A stretch of 64,000 bases of DNA, from NCBI RefSeq assembly GCF_008014775.2, contig NZ_CP144914.1, forward strand, positions 124,001-188,000, read 5' to 3'. This DNA is from Alkalicoccus halolimnae (GTDB lineage Bacteria; Bacillota; Bacilli; Bacillales; Salisediminibacteriaceae). This document shows, one piece after another, positions 43,565 to 53,843 of the stretch. Each line of letters starts with the position of its first letter. Position 1 is the stretch's first letter. The position numbers and the translations under genes were made by a program. The notes under the pieces were generated by a model. That model did no database searches and was not told where the DNA came from. It saw nothing but the letters and a program-made list of their open reading frames with translations.

Positions 43565-45160
43565 ATGATGAACGCTGTTCGCAGGTTTGGCAGCGCGATG
43601 ATCGTACCGGTCCTGCTGTTTCCTTTTTTCGGAATCATTGTCGGTCTGGCTACGCTCTTTAAAAATGAACAGATTATGGGGGGACTGGCTGACCCGGACG
43701 GTCTCTGGTATCAAATATGGACGTTTATGGAAAACACCGGGTGGACCGTCTTTAACCATATGGAGCTCGTGTTTGTCATCGGGCTTCCGATTTCCCTGGC
43801 AAAGAAAGCAGCGGGAAGAGCAACGCTCGCCGCTGTCGTTGCCTATCTTATGTATAACACCTTTATTAATTCCATCCTCGACATATGGGGGCCGGCTTTC
43901 GGTGTCGACATAAGCGGCGGAGTGGAAGGAAACCCTGGTTTAACAGAGATCGCAGGCATCCTGACACTCGATACAAACATTATGGGTGCTATTGTGATTT
44001 CAGGAATTACGATCTGGCTTCACAACCGGTATTACGATAAGAAGCTGCCCGATGCTCTCGGTATTTTTCAGGGCGGACCGTTCATCGTCATGCTTTCCTT
44101 CTTCGTCATGATTCCGCTGGCGTTTTTAACGGCCTGGGTCTGGCCGGTCGTGCAGGACGGCATTGGTTCTCTGCAGGGATTCATGATCGCTTCCGGCTAC
44201 GTCGGTGTCTGGCTGTTCCACTTCCTGGAGAGGATATTGATTCCGACCGGACTTCACCACTTTATTTATACACCGTTCCAGTTCGGCCCGGCGGTCGTCG
44301 ACGGCGGCATTACGGCCAACTGGGTCTCCCGTCTCGGAGAGTTTGCGGCTTCTGATACACCGCTCCGGGAGCAGTGGGAAGGCGGAGCGTTCCTCCTTCA
44401 GGGAAACATTAAAATGTTCGGTTCCATTGGTATCGCGCTCGCTATCTATTCAACGGCACGCGCTGAAAAGAAAAAGCAGGTGGGAGCCCTTCTGCTGGCA
44501 GCGACACTGACTGCGGTTGTAGCAGGAATTACAGAGCCGCTGGAATTCACATTCCTCTTTATTGCACCACTGCTGTTTCTTCTGCATGCGCTGCTCGGTG
44601 CCACAATGGTGACGCTGCAGAGTGCATTCGGACTCGTCGGCAACCAGGGCGGCGGTCTGATTGAAATCGCTACGACAAACTGGATCCCGCTCATGGGGAA
44701 CCACTGGGACGTTTACATTGCCCAGATTATTATCGGTGCAGCCTTTACCGTCATTTACTTTTTCCTCTTCCGATGGCTGATCGTGAAGTTTGACTTTGCT
44801 CTGCCGGGACGGGAGAAGGATGAGAACCAGGAAACGAAGCTGTACACGAAAGCTGACTATCGTGTAGAAAAAGAAGGCGGCAAAGCAGAACCGGCCGCGT
44901 TTGCAAGCGACTACGACAGAAGGGCATCCGCTTTCCTCGAAGGTCTCGGCGGTGTCGATAATATTACAGACGTCACCAACTGTGCCACGCGGCTGCGGGT
45001 CACTGTAAAAGATCCGGATCAGGTGAAAGGGCAGGACTACTTTAAAAACAACGGAGAAGCCCACGGCCTTGTTCAGAACGGACAGAGTATCCAGGTTATT
45101 GTAGGACTATCCGTACCGCAGGTCAGAGATTCAATTGAAGCATTTATCGATGAAAACTAA
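43565..45160 (+). CDS. glvC: PTS alpha-glucoside (maltose) transporter EIICB
   Basis: A 531-residue membrane permease that imports and phosphorylates maltose-type sugars at C6. The EIIC domain (about 1–420) starts NAVRRFGSAMIVPVLLFPFFGI and holds ERILIPTGLHHFIYTPF and the GITEPLEFTFLF active-site region. After a charged linker the EIIB domain carries the phosphocysteine in TNCATRLRV. There is no EIIA domain, so EIIA-Glc from elsewhere must serve. The start has GGTGGAGG just upstream; ATG 43568 is an alternative. Confidence 0.92.
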   Translation: MMNAVRRFGSAMIVPVLLFPFFGIIVGLATLFKNEQIMGGLADPDGLWYQIWTFMENTGWTVFNHMELVFVIGLPISLAKKAAGRATLAAVVAYLMYNTFINSILDIWGPAFGVDISGGVEGNPGLTEIAGILTLDTNIMGAIVISGITIWLHNRYYDKKLPDALGIFQGGPFIVMLSFFVMIPLAFLTAWVWPVVQDGIGSLQGFMIASGYVGVWLFHFLERILIPTGLHHFIYTPFQFGPAVVDGGITANWVSRLGEFAASDTPLREQWEGGAFLLQGNIKMFGSIGIALAIYSTARAEKKKQVGALLLAATLTAVVAGITEPLEFTFLFIAPLLFLLHALLGATMVTLQSAFGLVGNQGGGLIEIATTNWIPLMGNHWDVYIAQIIIGAAFTVIYFFLFRWLIVKFDFALPGREKDENQETKLYTKADYRVEKEGGKAEPAAFASDYDRRASAFLEGLGGVDNITDVTNCATRLRVTVKDPDQVKGQDYFKNNGEAHGLVQNGQSIQVIVGLSVPQVRDSIEAFIDEN

Positions 45161-46513
<1,353 letters not shown>

Positions 46514-46526
46514 TCAGAATTACAAG

Positions 46527-46565
46527 AATGCCGGCTGTTCCTAATGGGACGGCCGGCATTTAAGT
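46527..46565 (+). terminator. Terminator after glvA
   Basis: AATGCCGGC pairs with GCCGGCATT, extended by GTTCC/GGGAC, followed by a weak TAAGTTTG. Confidence 0.7.
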
Positions 46566-46970
46566 TTGGAGCGGAGAGAGGGCGATGGTAATTAAATTAC
46601 GGGTCTTTAGTGATATTAATTAGGGAAATCGGCATAATGACAGGAAATACTGCTATTGATAGAAAGTCCGGTTACACTGACAAAATACCAGTTTATCATT
46701 ACAATATATGGATATTATGATTACGATTTCTCTCCGCCAATAGAAAAATCCACTGAAAAGAAAACCAACGAATTCAAAAGCCATCAGTTGAATATGCCTC
46801 AATTCCTCCAAGCTCCGGCAGAAAAAGCCGGAGTTCTTTTTGTTAACTGGGGCAAAGCTCAGGCATTGCAGACACTCTCAGCAGAAATTTTACGAAACCA
46901 GAACTAAAAAAGAGGAATTACTGGAAAACTATTTAAAATGCATGCAAGTGTGCTATATTAAGTAATGTAA
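46566..46970. other. Gene-poor stretch with an orphan terminator
   Basis: No gene is supported. GCTCCGGC (46812-46819) pairs with GCCGGAGT (46827-46834), followed by TCTTTTTG: a good intrinsic terminator with no gene in front of it. A small transcript or a lost gene could explain it. Confidence 0.45.
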
Positions 46971-46986
46971 TGAGACCGGTTTCTTA
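46971..46986. promoter_or_regulatory. LacI-type operator O1 (autoregulation)
   Basis: GAGACCGGTTTC at 46972-46983, one mismatch from a perfect palindrome, lies about 20 nt before the regulator gene and about 15 nt after a TATATT -10-like box at 46954-46959. It matches the O2 and O3 sites of the target operon. Confidence 0.65.
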
Positions 46987-47003
46987 GAAGGGAGAGGGAA
47001 GAT

Positions 47004-47996
47004 TTGGCGACAATATCCGATGTTGTAAAACGTTCCGGCATCTCCAAGGCCACCGTTTCCAGAGTGATAAATAATCATCCGAACGTGTCGAAAGAAAAAA
47101 GAGAAAAAGTTCTTGCAGCAATGAAAGAGCTTTCCTATACTCCAAATCCAACAGCCCGAAGAATGAGAGGACAGCTGAATACGACGGTGGGACTCGTCGT
47201 GCACGGGGTAGTGAACCCGTTTTTTTCCTACTTGATGGATGCAGTGGAGCGCAAAGCCGCGGAGCATAACATTCGTGTGATTTTTTTTCAGAGCAAGGAA
47301 AGTAAGGAAAAAGAAATGGAATTTCTCGATCTTTTGAAGCAGAAACAGATCGACGGGATTATCTTAGCTGCCGTAGAGAGCAGCGTGGACGATATCCGCC
47401 CGTACCTGGAATACGGCCCGATTGTTTTCTGCAACGAGTATCTGCGGATGAAAGATGTTCCGATTGTGCGGATAAGTGAAGAAGACGCTGCTTTTACTGG
47501 AATAACCCACCTGCTGGAGGAAGGCTATAAAAACATTGCCTACTGTACAGGCGGATTATTTGCTGATGAAGGAAAAGACAGGGACAGAAATACCGGATTT
47601 CGAAAAGCAATGGAAGCGAAAAATCTTGCTATTAATCCGGAGTGGGTTTTCGTTGATCAGCACACGATGGAAGATGGCCGAATCGTGATGAAAAAAATTA
47701 CAGAAATGAACAACAAACCGGATGCCATTTTTACCGGAAGTGATGAAGTGGCGGCGGGAATGACGATAGCTGCAAGGGAACACGGAGTAAAAATACCGGA
47801 AGACCTGGCAGTGCTCGGTTTTGATGACCAGCCGCTCTGTCTGCTGACTTCTCCCCAGCTTTCCACGATTCACCAGCCGATCGAAGAAATGGGCGCATTG
47901 GCAGCGGAACTGATTATTAAATTATTTAAAGGAGAAAAGCTCGGACAGGAAGAATATGAGCTTCCCGTCCAGTTAATTAAACGTAGTTCCACATAA
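47004..47996 (+). CDS. LacI-family transcriptional regulator of the maltodextrin operon
   Basis: A 330-residue repressor. The N-terminal LacI helix-turn-helix (TISDVVKRSGISKATVSRVI) and hinge helix (NPTARRMRG) are followed by a periplasmic-binding-type effector domain (TTVGLVVHGVVNPFFSYL, VLGFDDQPLCLLTSPQLSTI). The TTG at 47004 follows GGGAGAGGG. It sits directly upstream of the ABC/glucosidase operon, and the same CCGG-centred palindrome occurs in front of both, so it very probably represses both itself and the operon until a malto-oligosaccharide binds. Confidence 0.9.
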   Translation: MATISDVVKRSGISKATVSRVINNHPNVSKEKREKVLAAMKELSYTPNPTARRMRGQLNTTVGLVVHGVVNPFFSYLMDAVERKAAEHNIRVIFFQSKESKEKEMEFLDLLKQKQIDGIILAAVESSVDDIRPYLEYGPIVFCNEYLRMKDVPIVRISEEDAAFTGITHLLEEGYKNIAYCTGGLFADEGKDRDRNTGFRKAMEAKNLAINPEWVFVDQHTMEDGRIVMKKITEMNNKPDAIFTGSDEVAAGMTIAAREHGVKIPEDLAVLGFDDQPLCLLTSPQLSTIHQPIEEMGALAAELIIKLFKGEKLGQEEYELPVQLIKRSST

Positions 47997-48013
47997 AAAA
48001 AGAAAAAAAGTTA

Positions 48014-48042
48014 TTGAAACCGGTACCAACATGTTTTATACT
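48014..48042 (+). promoter_or_regulatory. Promoter of the ABC/alpha-glucosidase operon, overlapped by operator O2
   Basis: TTGAAA at 48014-48019, a 17-nt spacer and TATACT at 48037-48042. The palindrome TTGAAACCGGTACCAA (48014-48029) covers the -35 box, so a bound repressor would block RNA polymerase. Confidence 0.7.
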
Positions 48043-48081
48043 GATAAATAAGTTAAATCAATCATATTTTTTTAAATTAAA

Positions 48082-48097
48082 TTGGAACCGGTTTCAA
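48082..48097. promoter_or_regulatory. LacI-type operator O3
   Basis: TTGGAACCGGTTTCAA, 68 nt centre-to-centre from O2 and downstream of the transcription start. The pair spans between six and seven helical turns, which would permit looping or roadblock repression. Confidence 0.7.
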
Positions 48098-48118
48098 AAA
48101 AAGAAGGGGGAAATCAAA

Positions 48119-49402
48119 TTGAAGAAAACAAAATGGACACTAATGACAGGTGCGGCTTCTCTCGGGCTTCTTGCAGCGTGCGGAGGAGAGGGAAGTGGAA
48201 ATAGCGGCTCTGGAGATGGGGATCAAATCACTCTGGATATTTTTCAGGGGAAAGTGGAATTCCGCGATCAGTTTCTTGAAATGGCAGCCCAGTATGAAGA
48301 AGAAAATCCAAACGTTCAGATTGAGTTTGGTGCAGTGGGAGGGGGATCCGACTATTTCACTTCTTTGCGCTCCCGATTCTCTTCCGGGGATGAGCCGGAT
48401 GTATTCAGTTTAGCCGGACCATCTGAACTGGCAGATTATCAGGACTATGCAGAGGATGTCACCGATCTTGAAGCAACGGACACAGCGCTTGCAGGAACGC
48501 TCGACGGGATAACGGTGGATGATCGTGTTTATGGTATTCCTTTCAATCAGGAAGGATACGGCTTAATTTACAACAAACAGGTTTTCGAAGAAGCGGGTAT
48601 TAACCCGGATGATATTCTTTCCTATGAAGATCTGGAGGAAGCGGTTCAGACACTGGATTCCCAGAAAGAAGAGCTGGGCATTGAAGGCGTTTTCGCTCTG
48701 CCTGGTTCAGAAGCATGGGTGATGGGAAATCACCTCGCCAACGTCTATCTTGCACCGGAGTTTAATAACGATGTAATGGAAGCATATGAAAGTGACACAG
48801 TGGCATTTGAGCGCTCAGATGAAATGCAGCGCATGCTGGACCTGCAGAATGAATACTCTATTCAGCCGGTGCTGAACATGGATTATTCCCAGCAGGTGGA
48901 GCAGTACTTCTCACTTGGAGATGCGGCCATGATCCAGCAGGGAGACTGGATTTATCCAACACTTCAGCAGATGGATCCTGAATTTGCTGAAGAAAACGTA
49001 GGTGTTCTTCCTATTCCGCTGGAAGGGGAAGAAGGTAAAGTGCCGGTAGGTGTTCCAAATTACTGGGTCATCAACAGCAATGCTGACGAGGAAGTAGTCG
49101 AAGCAGCAAAAGACTTCTTTGACTGGATGTATGCCTCAGAAGAAGGAATTGAAGTTGTGCAGGAACAGCTGAACTTTATCCCGGCACATGAAAACTTTGA
49201 TCCGGACAATATTAATTCTTCACTTTCCCGTGATATTTACGAATACTCTCTGGAAGAAAACACAATTGGATGGATCTTTCTTGGATATCCTACCGCGTGG
49301 GGAGATGATTTTGGTGCTCATACACAGGAATATCTGGCCGGTGAAAGAGACTGGGAAGATGTGATTGAAGCAGGACGCCAGGAATGGGAGAGCAGTCGGT
49401 AA
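48119..49402 (+). CDS. ABC transporter sugar-binding lipoprotein
   Basis: A 427-residue extracellular solute-binding protein (family 1, MalE-like). TTG 48119 follows GAAGGGGG and gives a classic lipoprotein signal: KK-rich start, hydrophobic core and lipobox LLAAC. Longer in-frame starts overlap the promoter. The mature part begins with a low-complexity Gly/Ser linker and is strongly acidic. The following permeases and glucosidase point to malto- or isomalto-oligosaccharides. Confidence 0.9.
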   Translation: MKKTKWTLMTGAASLGLLAACGGEGSGNSGSGDGDQITLDIFQGKVEFRDQFLEMAAQYEEENPNVQIEFGAVGGGSDYFTSLRSRFSSGDEPDVFSLAGPSELADYQDYAEDVTDLEATDTALAGTLDGITVDDRVYGIPFNQEGYGLIYNKQVFEEAGINPDDILSYEDLEEAVQTLDSQKEELGIEGVFALPGSEAWVMGNHLANVYLAPEFNNDVMEAYESDTVAFERSDEMQRMLDLQNEYSIQPVLNMDYSQQVEQYFSLGDAAMIQQGDWIYPTLQQMDPEFAEENVGVLPIPLEGEEGKVPVGVPNYWVINSNADEEVVEAAKDFFDWMYASEEGIEVVQEQLNFIPAHENFDPDNINSSLSRDIYEYSLEENTIGWIFLGYPTAWGDDFGAHTQEYLAGERDWEDVIEAGRQEWESSR

Positions 49403-49494
49403 AAAAAGCAGGAAAGGATGGATGAAGAACGGCTTCTAATACCTCCTTTCTTCTTCTCAAGATGAATCTTAAGTAAATTTGGGAGGCTTTACTA

Positions 49495-50355
49495 ATGAGA
49501 AATAAAGATTTAACATTCTGGCTGTTCCTGACCCCGGTAATTATCGCGCTCGGAGCGGTAGTTGTTATTCCGCTCCTTGCCGGTTTCTTCTATTCTTTTA
49601 CCGACTGGAACGGCCTGACATTTAATAATTTCCTCGGTCTGGATCATTACATGCGGCTGCTTGACGATGGACGGTTTCTCAGCTCACTCTGGTTTACCAT
49701 CCAGTTTTCCGTGGTAACAGTCCTTCTTCTAAATGTATTTGGACTGGGACTGGCGCTTCTGGTGACGCAGAAGCTGAAGTCGAGCAACCTGCTGCGGACG
49801 ATCTTTTTCATGCCGAATCTGATAGGCGGTCTTATCCTCGGTTTTATCTGGCAGTTTATTTTTATCAGTGTATTCTCGGATCTCGGGGATCTGTTCGGTA
49901 TTGCCGGACTGGATGGATGGCTGACGACCGGGACGACCGGTTTCTGGGGCCTTGTCATCCTGACAACCTGGCAGCTGGCCGGTTACATTATGATCATTTA
50001 TATCGCTTACCTGCAGAGCATCCCGGAGGAACTTTTGGAAGCGGCGAAAGTGGACGGGGCCAACCCGTTCCAGCGTTTTAGAAACGTCACATTTCCACTT
50101 GTAGCGCCTGCTTTTACGATCAGCATGTTCCTGACGCTTTCTACTTCCTTCAAAATTTATGACCAGAACCTGGCGCTGACGGACGGCGGGCCGTTTAACT
50201 CTACAGAAATGGTAGCGATGAACATTGTTTATACGGCCTTCAGCAGTAATGAAATGGCCTACGGGCAGGCAAAAGCGGTTATTTTCTTCATATTCGTAGC
50301 TGTCATCGCGGTATCCCAGGTTTACTACAATAAGAAAAAGGAGGTCGAGATGTAA
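49495..50355 (+). CDS. ABC sugar permease, MalF type
   Basis: A 286-residue inner permease with about six spans. The EAA loop that docks the ATPase is EELLEAAKVDGANPFQRF. The stop overlaps the next permease by one base (TAATG). It follows GGGAGGC. Confidence 0.9.
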   Translation: MRNKDLTFWLFLTPVIIALGAVVVIPLLAGFFYSFTDWNGLTFNNFLGLDHYMRLLDDGRFLSSLWFTIQFSVVTVLLLNVFGLGLALLVTQKLKSSNLLRTIFFMPNLIGGLILGFIWQFIFISVFSDLGDLFGIAGLDGWLTTGTTGFWGLVILTTWQLAGYIMIIYIAYLQSIPEELLEAAKVDGANPFQRFRNVTFPLVAPAFTISMFLTLSTSFKIYDQNLALTDGGPFNSTEMVAMNIVYTAFSSNEMAYGQAKAVIFFIFVAVIAVSQVYYNKKKEVEM

Positions 50356-51176
50356 TGGAGCAGAAACGAAAAAAGAAGCTTCCGGTGCTGGAGGTATTAG
50401 GTATTCTTCTTGCTCTCGTCTGGCTTTCTCCTTTTTACTTAATGATAGTCAACGCCTTTAAAACTAACCGGGAAATGTTTGAAAACGTCCTCGGCTTTCC
50501 GGGTGAGGCGACGTTTGAGAATTTTGTACAGGCATATATAGATCTGAATTTTTTAAACGCCCTCTTTAATTCCACGATGATTACAACGGTGAGTATTTTA
50601 ATCATCGTTATATTCTCTTCGATGGCCGGGTATGCTCTAGCGAGAAATAAAAGTAAAACGAGTAACGCTATCCTCCTGGCTTTTGTGGCAGCCATGCTCA
50701 TTCCGTTCCAGGCGGTTATGATTACCCTGACGTCTTTTTTCGGGTCAATGAATATGCTTAACAGCAGCGGACTGATTTTCATGTATCTTGGATTCGGTTC
50801 CAGTCTGGCCATTTTTCTTTATCACGGAGCAATGAAAAGCATTCCTCTGACACTGGATGAAGCTGCAAAAATTGACGGGGCGAATAAGTTTCAGACATTC
50901 TGGTATGTTATTTTTCCGCTACTGAAGCCGATTTCTGTGACAGTCGCTATTTTAAATGTGATCTGGATCTGGAATGATTTCCTGCTTCCTTCCCTGGTGC
51001 TGAGCAGTTCGGAAGCGACTATCCCACTGCGTATGTTCTCCTTTTTTGGTGAGTATACGAGACAGTGGCACCTGGCGCTTGCAGGGTTGACGATCGCGAT
51101 TATTCCAGTCATCATCTTTTACTTTTTCGCACAGAAACAAATTGTTAAAGGCGTTTCGGAAGGCGCTGTGAAATAA
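50355..51176 (+). CDS. ABC sugar permease, MalG type
   Basis: A 273-residue partner permease with six spans and the EAA loop LDEAAKIDGANKFQTFW. No ATPase gene follows; in B. subtilis such systems share MsmX, which would have to lie outside the window. Confidence 0.9.
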   Translation: MEQKRKKKLPVLEVLGILLALVWLSPFYLMIVNAFKTNREMFENVLGFPGEATFENFVQAYIDLNFLNALFNSTMITTVSILIIVIFSSMAGYALARNKSKTSNAILLAFVAAMLIPFQAVMITLTSFFGSMNMLNSSGLIFMYLGFGSSLAIFLYHGAMKSIPLTLDEAAKIDGANKFQTFWYVIFPLLKPISVTVAILNVIWIWNDFLLPSLVLSSSEATIPLRMFSFFGEYTRQWHLALAGLTIAIIPVIIFYFFAQKQIVKGVSEGAVK

Positions 51177-51200
51177 AAGGAAAGAAGGGAGGTAGATGCT

Positions 51201-51872
51201 GTGAATGGATTTCATCGGTTTTTCGACTGGACCGCAAAATTTGCCGTATTAAATGTGTTGTGGCTGATCGCGAGCATTCCGGTGCTTCTGCTCGCAGCGA
51301 TGGTGCTCACAGGCCGGGCCGGCGGTATGGAGGTGGAACTGTTTGTAGCATCTTCCCTGCTTTTGCCGCTTTTCTTTTTTCCGGCAACCGCTGCGTTATT
51401 CCGTTCGGTAAGAGACCTCGTAATGGAAAGGGAACCACGGAGCGTTGCCAAACAGTTTATAATGCATCTGGCGAAAGGCTACGGGCAGAGCGCAGCAGGA
51501 GGAGCAGTTTTCACTTTCATCTGGCTTATCTGGGTGGTGGACTACTACTATTTCTATGGAGTGAACGTTCTGTTTCAGTTTGTTTTTCTCGGTCTGGCTG
51601 TACCGCTCGTGCTGATGACTATTTATTTCTTTATTCTGCAGGCCCACTATGACGTCAGACTGAAAGTGCTTTTTAAAAAAGCGTTTATTTTAACTTTTGG
51701 AAATGTGAGACTCTCCCTGATGATTTTCGGTGCAAGCTTTCTGATTTTCTATGTTTCGGTGAACAGTCTCGTTTTTTTACTGCTGTTTTTCAGCGGGTCG
51801 ATTACAGCATTTCTCGTGTTTTCATTTTTTTATAAATACTATACAACAGTAAGCGCAGCGGGCGCTTCTTAA
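51201..51872 (+). CDS. YesL-like (DUF624) membrane protein
   Basis: A 223-residue protein with five or six hydrophobic segments, beginning GFHRFFDWTAKFAVLNVLWLIASIPV, a pattern typical of the YesL/DUF624 family found in Bacillus sugar ABC operons. GTG 51201 follows GAAGGGAGG. The role is unknown; its constant linkage to CUT1 transporters suggests a helper function. Confidence 0.8.
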   Translation: MNGFHRFFDWTAKFAVLNVLWLIASIPVLLLAAMVLTGRAGGMEVELFVASSLLLPLFFFPATAALFRSVRDLVMEREPRSVAKQFIMHLAKGYGQSAAGGAVFTFIWLIWVVDYYYFYGVNVLFQFVFLGLAVPLVLMTIYFFILQAHYDVRLKVLFKKAFILTFGNVRLSLMIFGASFLIFYVSVNSLVFLLLFFSGSITAFLVFSFFYKYYTTVSAAGAS

Positions 51873-51885
51873 AGGGAGGGGTACA

Positions 51886-53553
51886 ATGAGTCATATATGG
51901 TGGCAGAATGCCGTTGTTTATCAAATTTATCCGAGAAGCTTTTACGATGGAAATGGCGATGGCATTGGTGATTTGACGGGAATTATGGAAAAGCTGGATT
52001 ACCTGGCCGGTCTCGGTATTGACGTTATCTGGATCAGTCCGGTTTATGAGTCGCCGATGGATGATAATGGGTACGACATTGCCGACTATCAGAATATCGC
52101 TTCAGAATTCGGGTCGATGGAGGAAATGAAGCTTCTGATTCAAAAAGCTAAGGAAAAGGGAATCGAAATTTTAATGGACCTTGTTATCAACCATTCTTCT
52201 GATGAACACGCTTGGTTTATTGAATCCAAAAGTGACCGGGAAAATCCGAAAAGAGACTGGTACATATGGAGAAATCCAAAAGAAGACGGGACTCCTCCGA
52301 ATAATCTGCGTGCGATTTTCGGCGGCTCCTGCTGGACTTATGATGAAAAAACAAGTCAGTATTATTTCCACTCATTTTCGAAAAAGCAGCCTGACTTAAA
52401 CTGGGAAAATCGGGAGCTGCGCCGGGAACTTTACCAAATGGTCCGGTGGTGGCTGGAACAGGGGATAGCCGGCTTCCGGGTCGATGCCATCACATTTATT
52501 AAAAAACCGGAAATGTTTGAGGACGTTACTCCGGATGAAGCAGACGGAACAGCCGTTGTTAAACCAAACAATCCGGGAATCGGTGAATTCCTGAAGGAGT
52601 TGAAAGAAGAAGCGTTCGATGTGTACGATGCGCTTACAGTTGCAGAGGCTCCGGGCGTCACAAAAGAGGAGCTTCCAGAATTTATTGGTGAAGATGGTTA
52701 TTTCAGCATGCTGATTGAATTTGATCATGTGGATCTCGATATCGATGATTCAGGAAGGTGGTACCGCACCCAGTCGTGGAAGCTCGAGGACTTCAAAAAG
52801 GCAGTCAGTGCCAGCCAGGAAATCGTGAATAAAACCGGATGGAGCGCCCTCTATCTTGAAAACCATGATCAGCCGCGCTCCCTGAATAAATTTATTCCTG
52901 AAAAAGACCGCGGACTGATTTCAGCGAAGCTTCTGGCCACGATGTATTTCTTTCTGCGTGGGACACCGTTTATTTATCAGGGGCAGGAGATCGGCATGAC
53001 CAATGTCCGTTACGATTCGATTGCGGAATATGATGACCTTTCGACGATTGATCAATACGAGGCGGCTCTACGGGAAGGGATTCCCGAGGAAAAAGCTTAT
53101 GAACTGGTGACTAACAGAAGCCGGGACAATTCACGCACGCCGATGCAGTGGAGCGAAGAAGTACACGGAGGGTTTTCCTCCGCTGATCCATGGTTGAAAG
53201 CCAACGATAATTATGACCGTATTAACGTGGCTCAGTCACTGGACGACGAAGATTCTCTGCTTTATTATTATAAGGATTTGATCGATCTCCGTAAAAACAG
53301 CGTGCATTCTCACGTATTCGTCCACGGCATATTCGAAAATGTCTCTGAAGATTATCCGGATATTTTCGCATACAGTCGCCGGCTTCCGCAAAAAGAGGTA
53401 ATTATCGTCGGCAGTTTCTCAGACCGCTCCCAGTACTACAAATTAAAGGGTAAAGTCAGTAAAAAAATTACCGGAAATTATGAAGGACTTAATCTTTCAA
53501 ACGGTCTTCTGGAACTGCGTCCGTACGAAGCGGTCGTTCTTGAACTCGTATAA
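51886..53553 (+). CDS. malL: Alpha-glucosidase / oligo-1,6-glucosidase family (GH13)
   Basis: A 555-residue cytosolic exo-glucosidase. In order: DVIWISPVYESPMDDNGYDI (region I), DLVINHSSDEH, the subfamily motif QPDLNWEN at about 168–175, the nucleophile Asp200 in GFRVDAITF, the acid/base Glu254 in TVAEAPG and the transition-state Asp328 in ENHDQPR. The residue after the nucleophile is Ala; Val there is associated with alpha-1,6 specificity, so maltose-type alpha-1,4 substrates are more likely. Last gene of the LacI-controlled operon, completing uptake and cleavage. Confidence 0.92.
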   Translation: MSHIWWQNAVVYQIYPRSFYDGNGDGIGDLTGIMEKLDYLAGLGIDVIWISPVYESPMDDNGYDIADYQNIASEFGSMEEMKLLIQKAKEKGIEILMDLVINHSSDEHAWFIESKSDRENPKRDWYIWRNPKEDGTPPNNLRAIFGGSCWTYDEKTSQYYFHSFSKKQPDLNWENRELRRELYQMVRWWLEQGIAGFRVDAITFIKKPEMFEDVTPDEADGTAVVKPNNPGIGEFLKELKEEAFDVYDALTVAEAPGVTKEELPEFIGEDGYFSMLIEFDHVDLDIDDSGRWYRTQSWKLEDFKKAVSASQEIVNKTGWSALYLENHDQPRSLNKFIPEKDRGLISAKLLATMYFFLRGTPFIYQGQEIGMTNVRYDSIAEYDDLSTIDQYEAALREGIPEEKAYELVTNRSRDNSRTPMQWSEEVHGGFSSADPWLKANDNYDRINVAQSLDDEDSLLYYYKDLIDLRKNSVHSHVFVHGIFENVSEDYPDIFAYSRRLPQKEVIIVGSFSDRSQYYKLKGKVSKKITGNYEGLNLSNGLLELRPYEAVVLELV

Positions 53554-53750
53554 TCCAATGCCGGGTAAAAGAAGCTGTCTCAAAAGGTATGTCGAGACAG
53601 CCTGGAAAGCATACACGGTGCCGGACAAGGCTTTTGTCTGTGCGCAGCCGTGCTCCCTCTCCTTATGGGACAGCTCCTCTTTTTCGCAGGGGGAGAAAAG
53701 TCCGCCCTCCGGCTGCAGCTTTATCAAAAGAATGCAAACAGGCTGTTCCG

Positions 53751-53790
53751 GAAGCCGATCTCATCGACGGAACAGCCCTTTTTGTTTTTG
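53751..53790 (+). terminator. Terminator after the alpha-glucosidase gene
   Basis: GGCTGTTCCG (53751-53760) pairs perfectly with CGGAACAGCC (53768-53777), followed by CTTTTTG. A second hairpin, GCTGTCTC (53574-53581)/GAGACAGC (53594-53601), lies closer to the gene without a T-run. Confidence 0.8.
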
Positions 53791-53843
53791 ACTGTGGCAG
53801 GCGTGATCTGGCCCTCCAAATTAGCTTCATAAATATGCTCGCG

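Noticed and set aside
46656..46907. 83-codon frame upstream of the LacI gene
   Set aside because: It runs through a clear intrinsic terminator and lacks a ribosome site.
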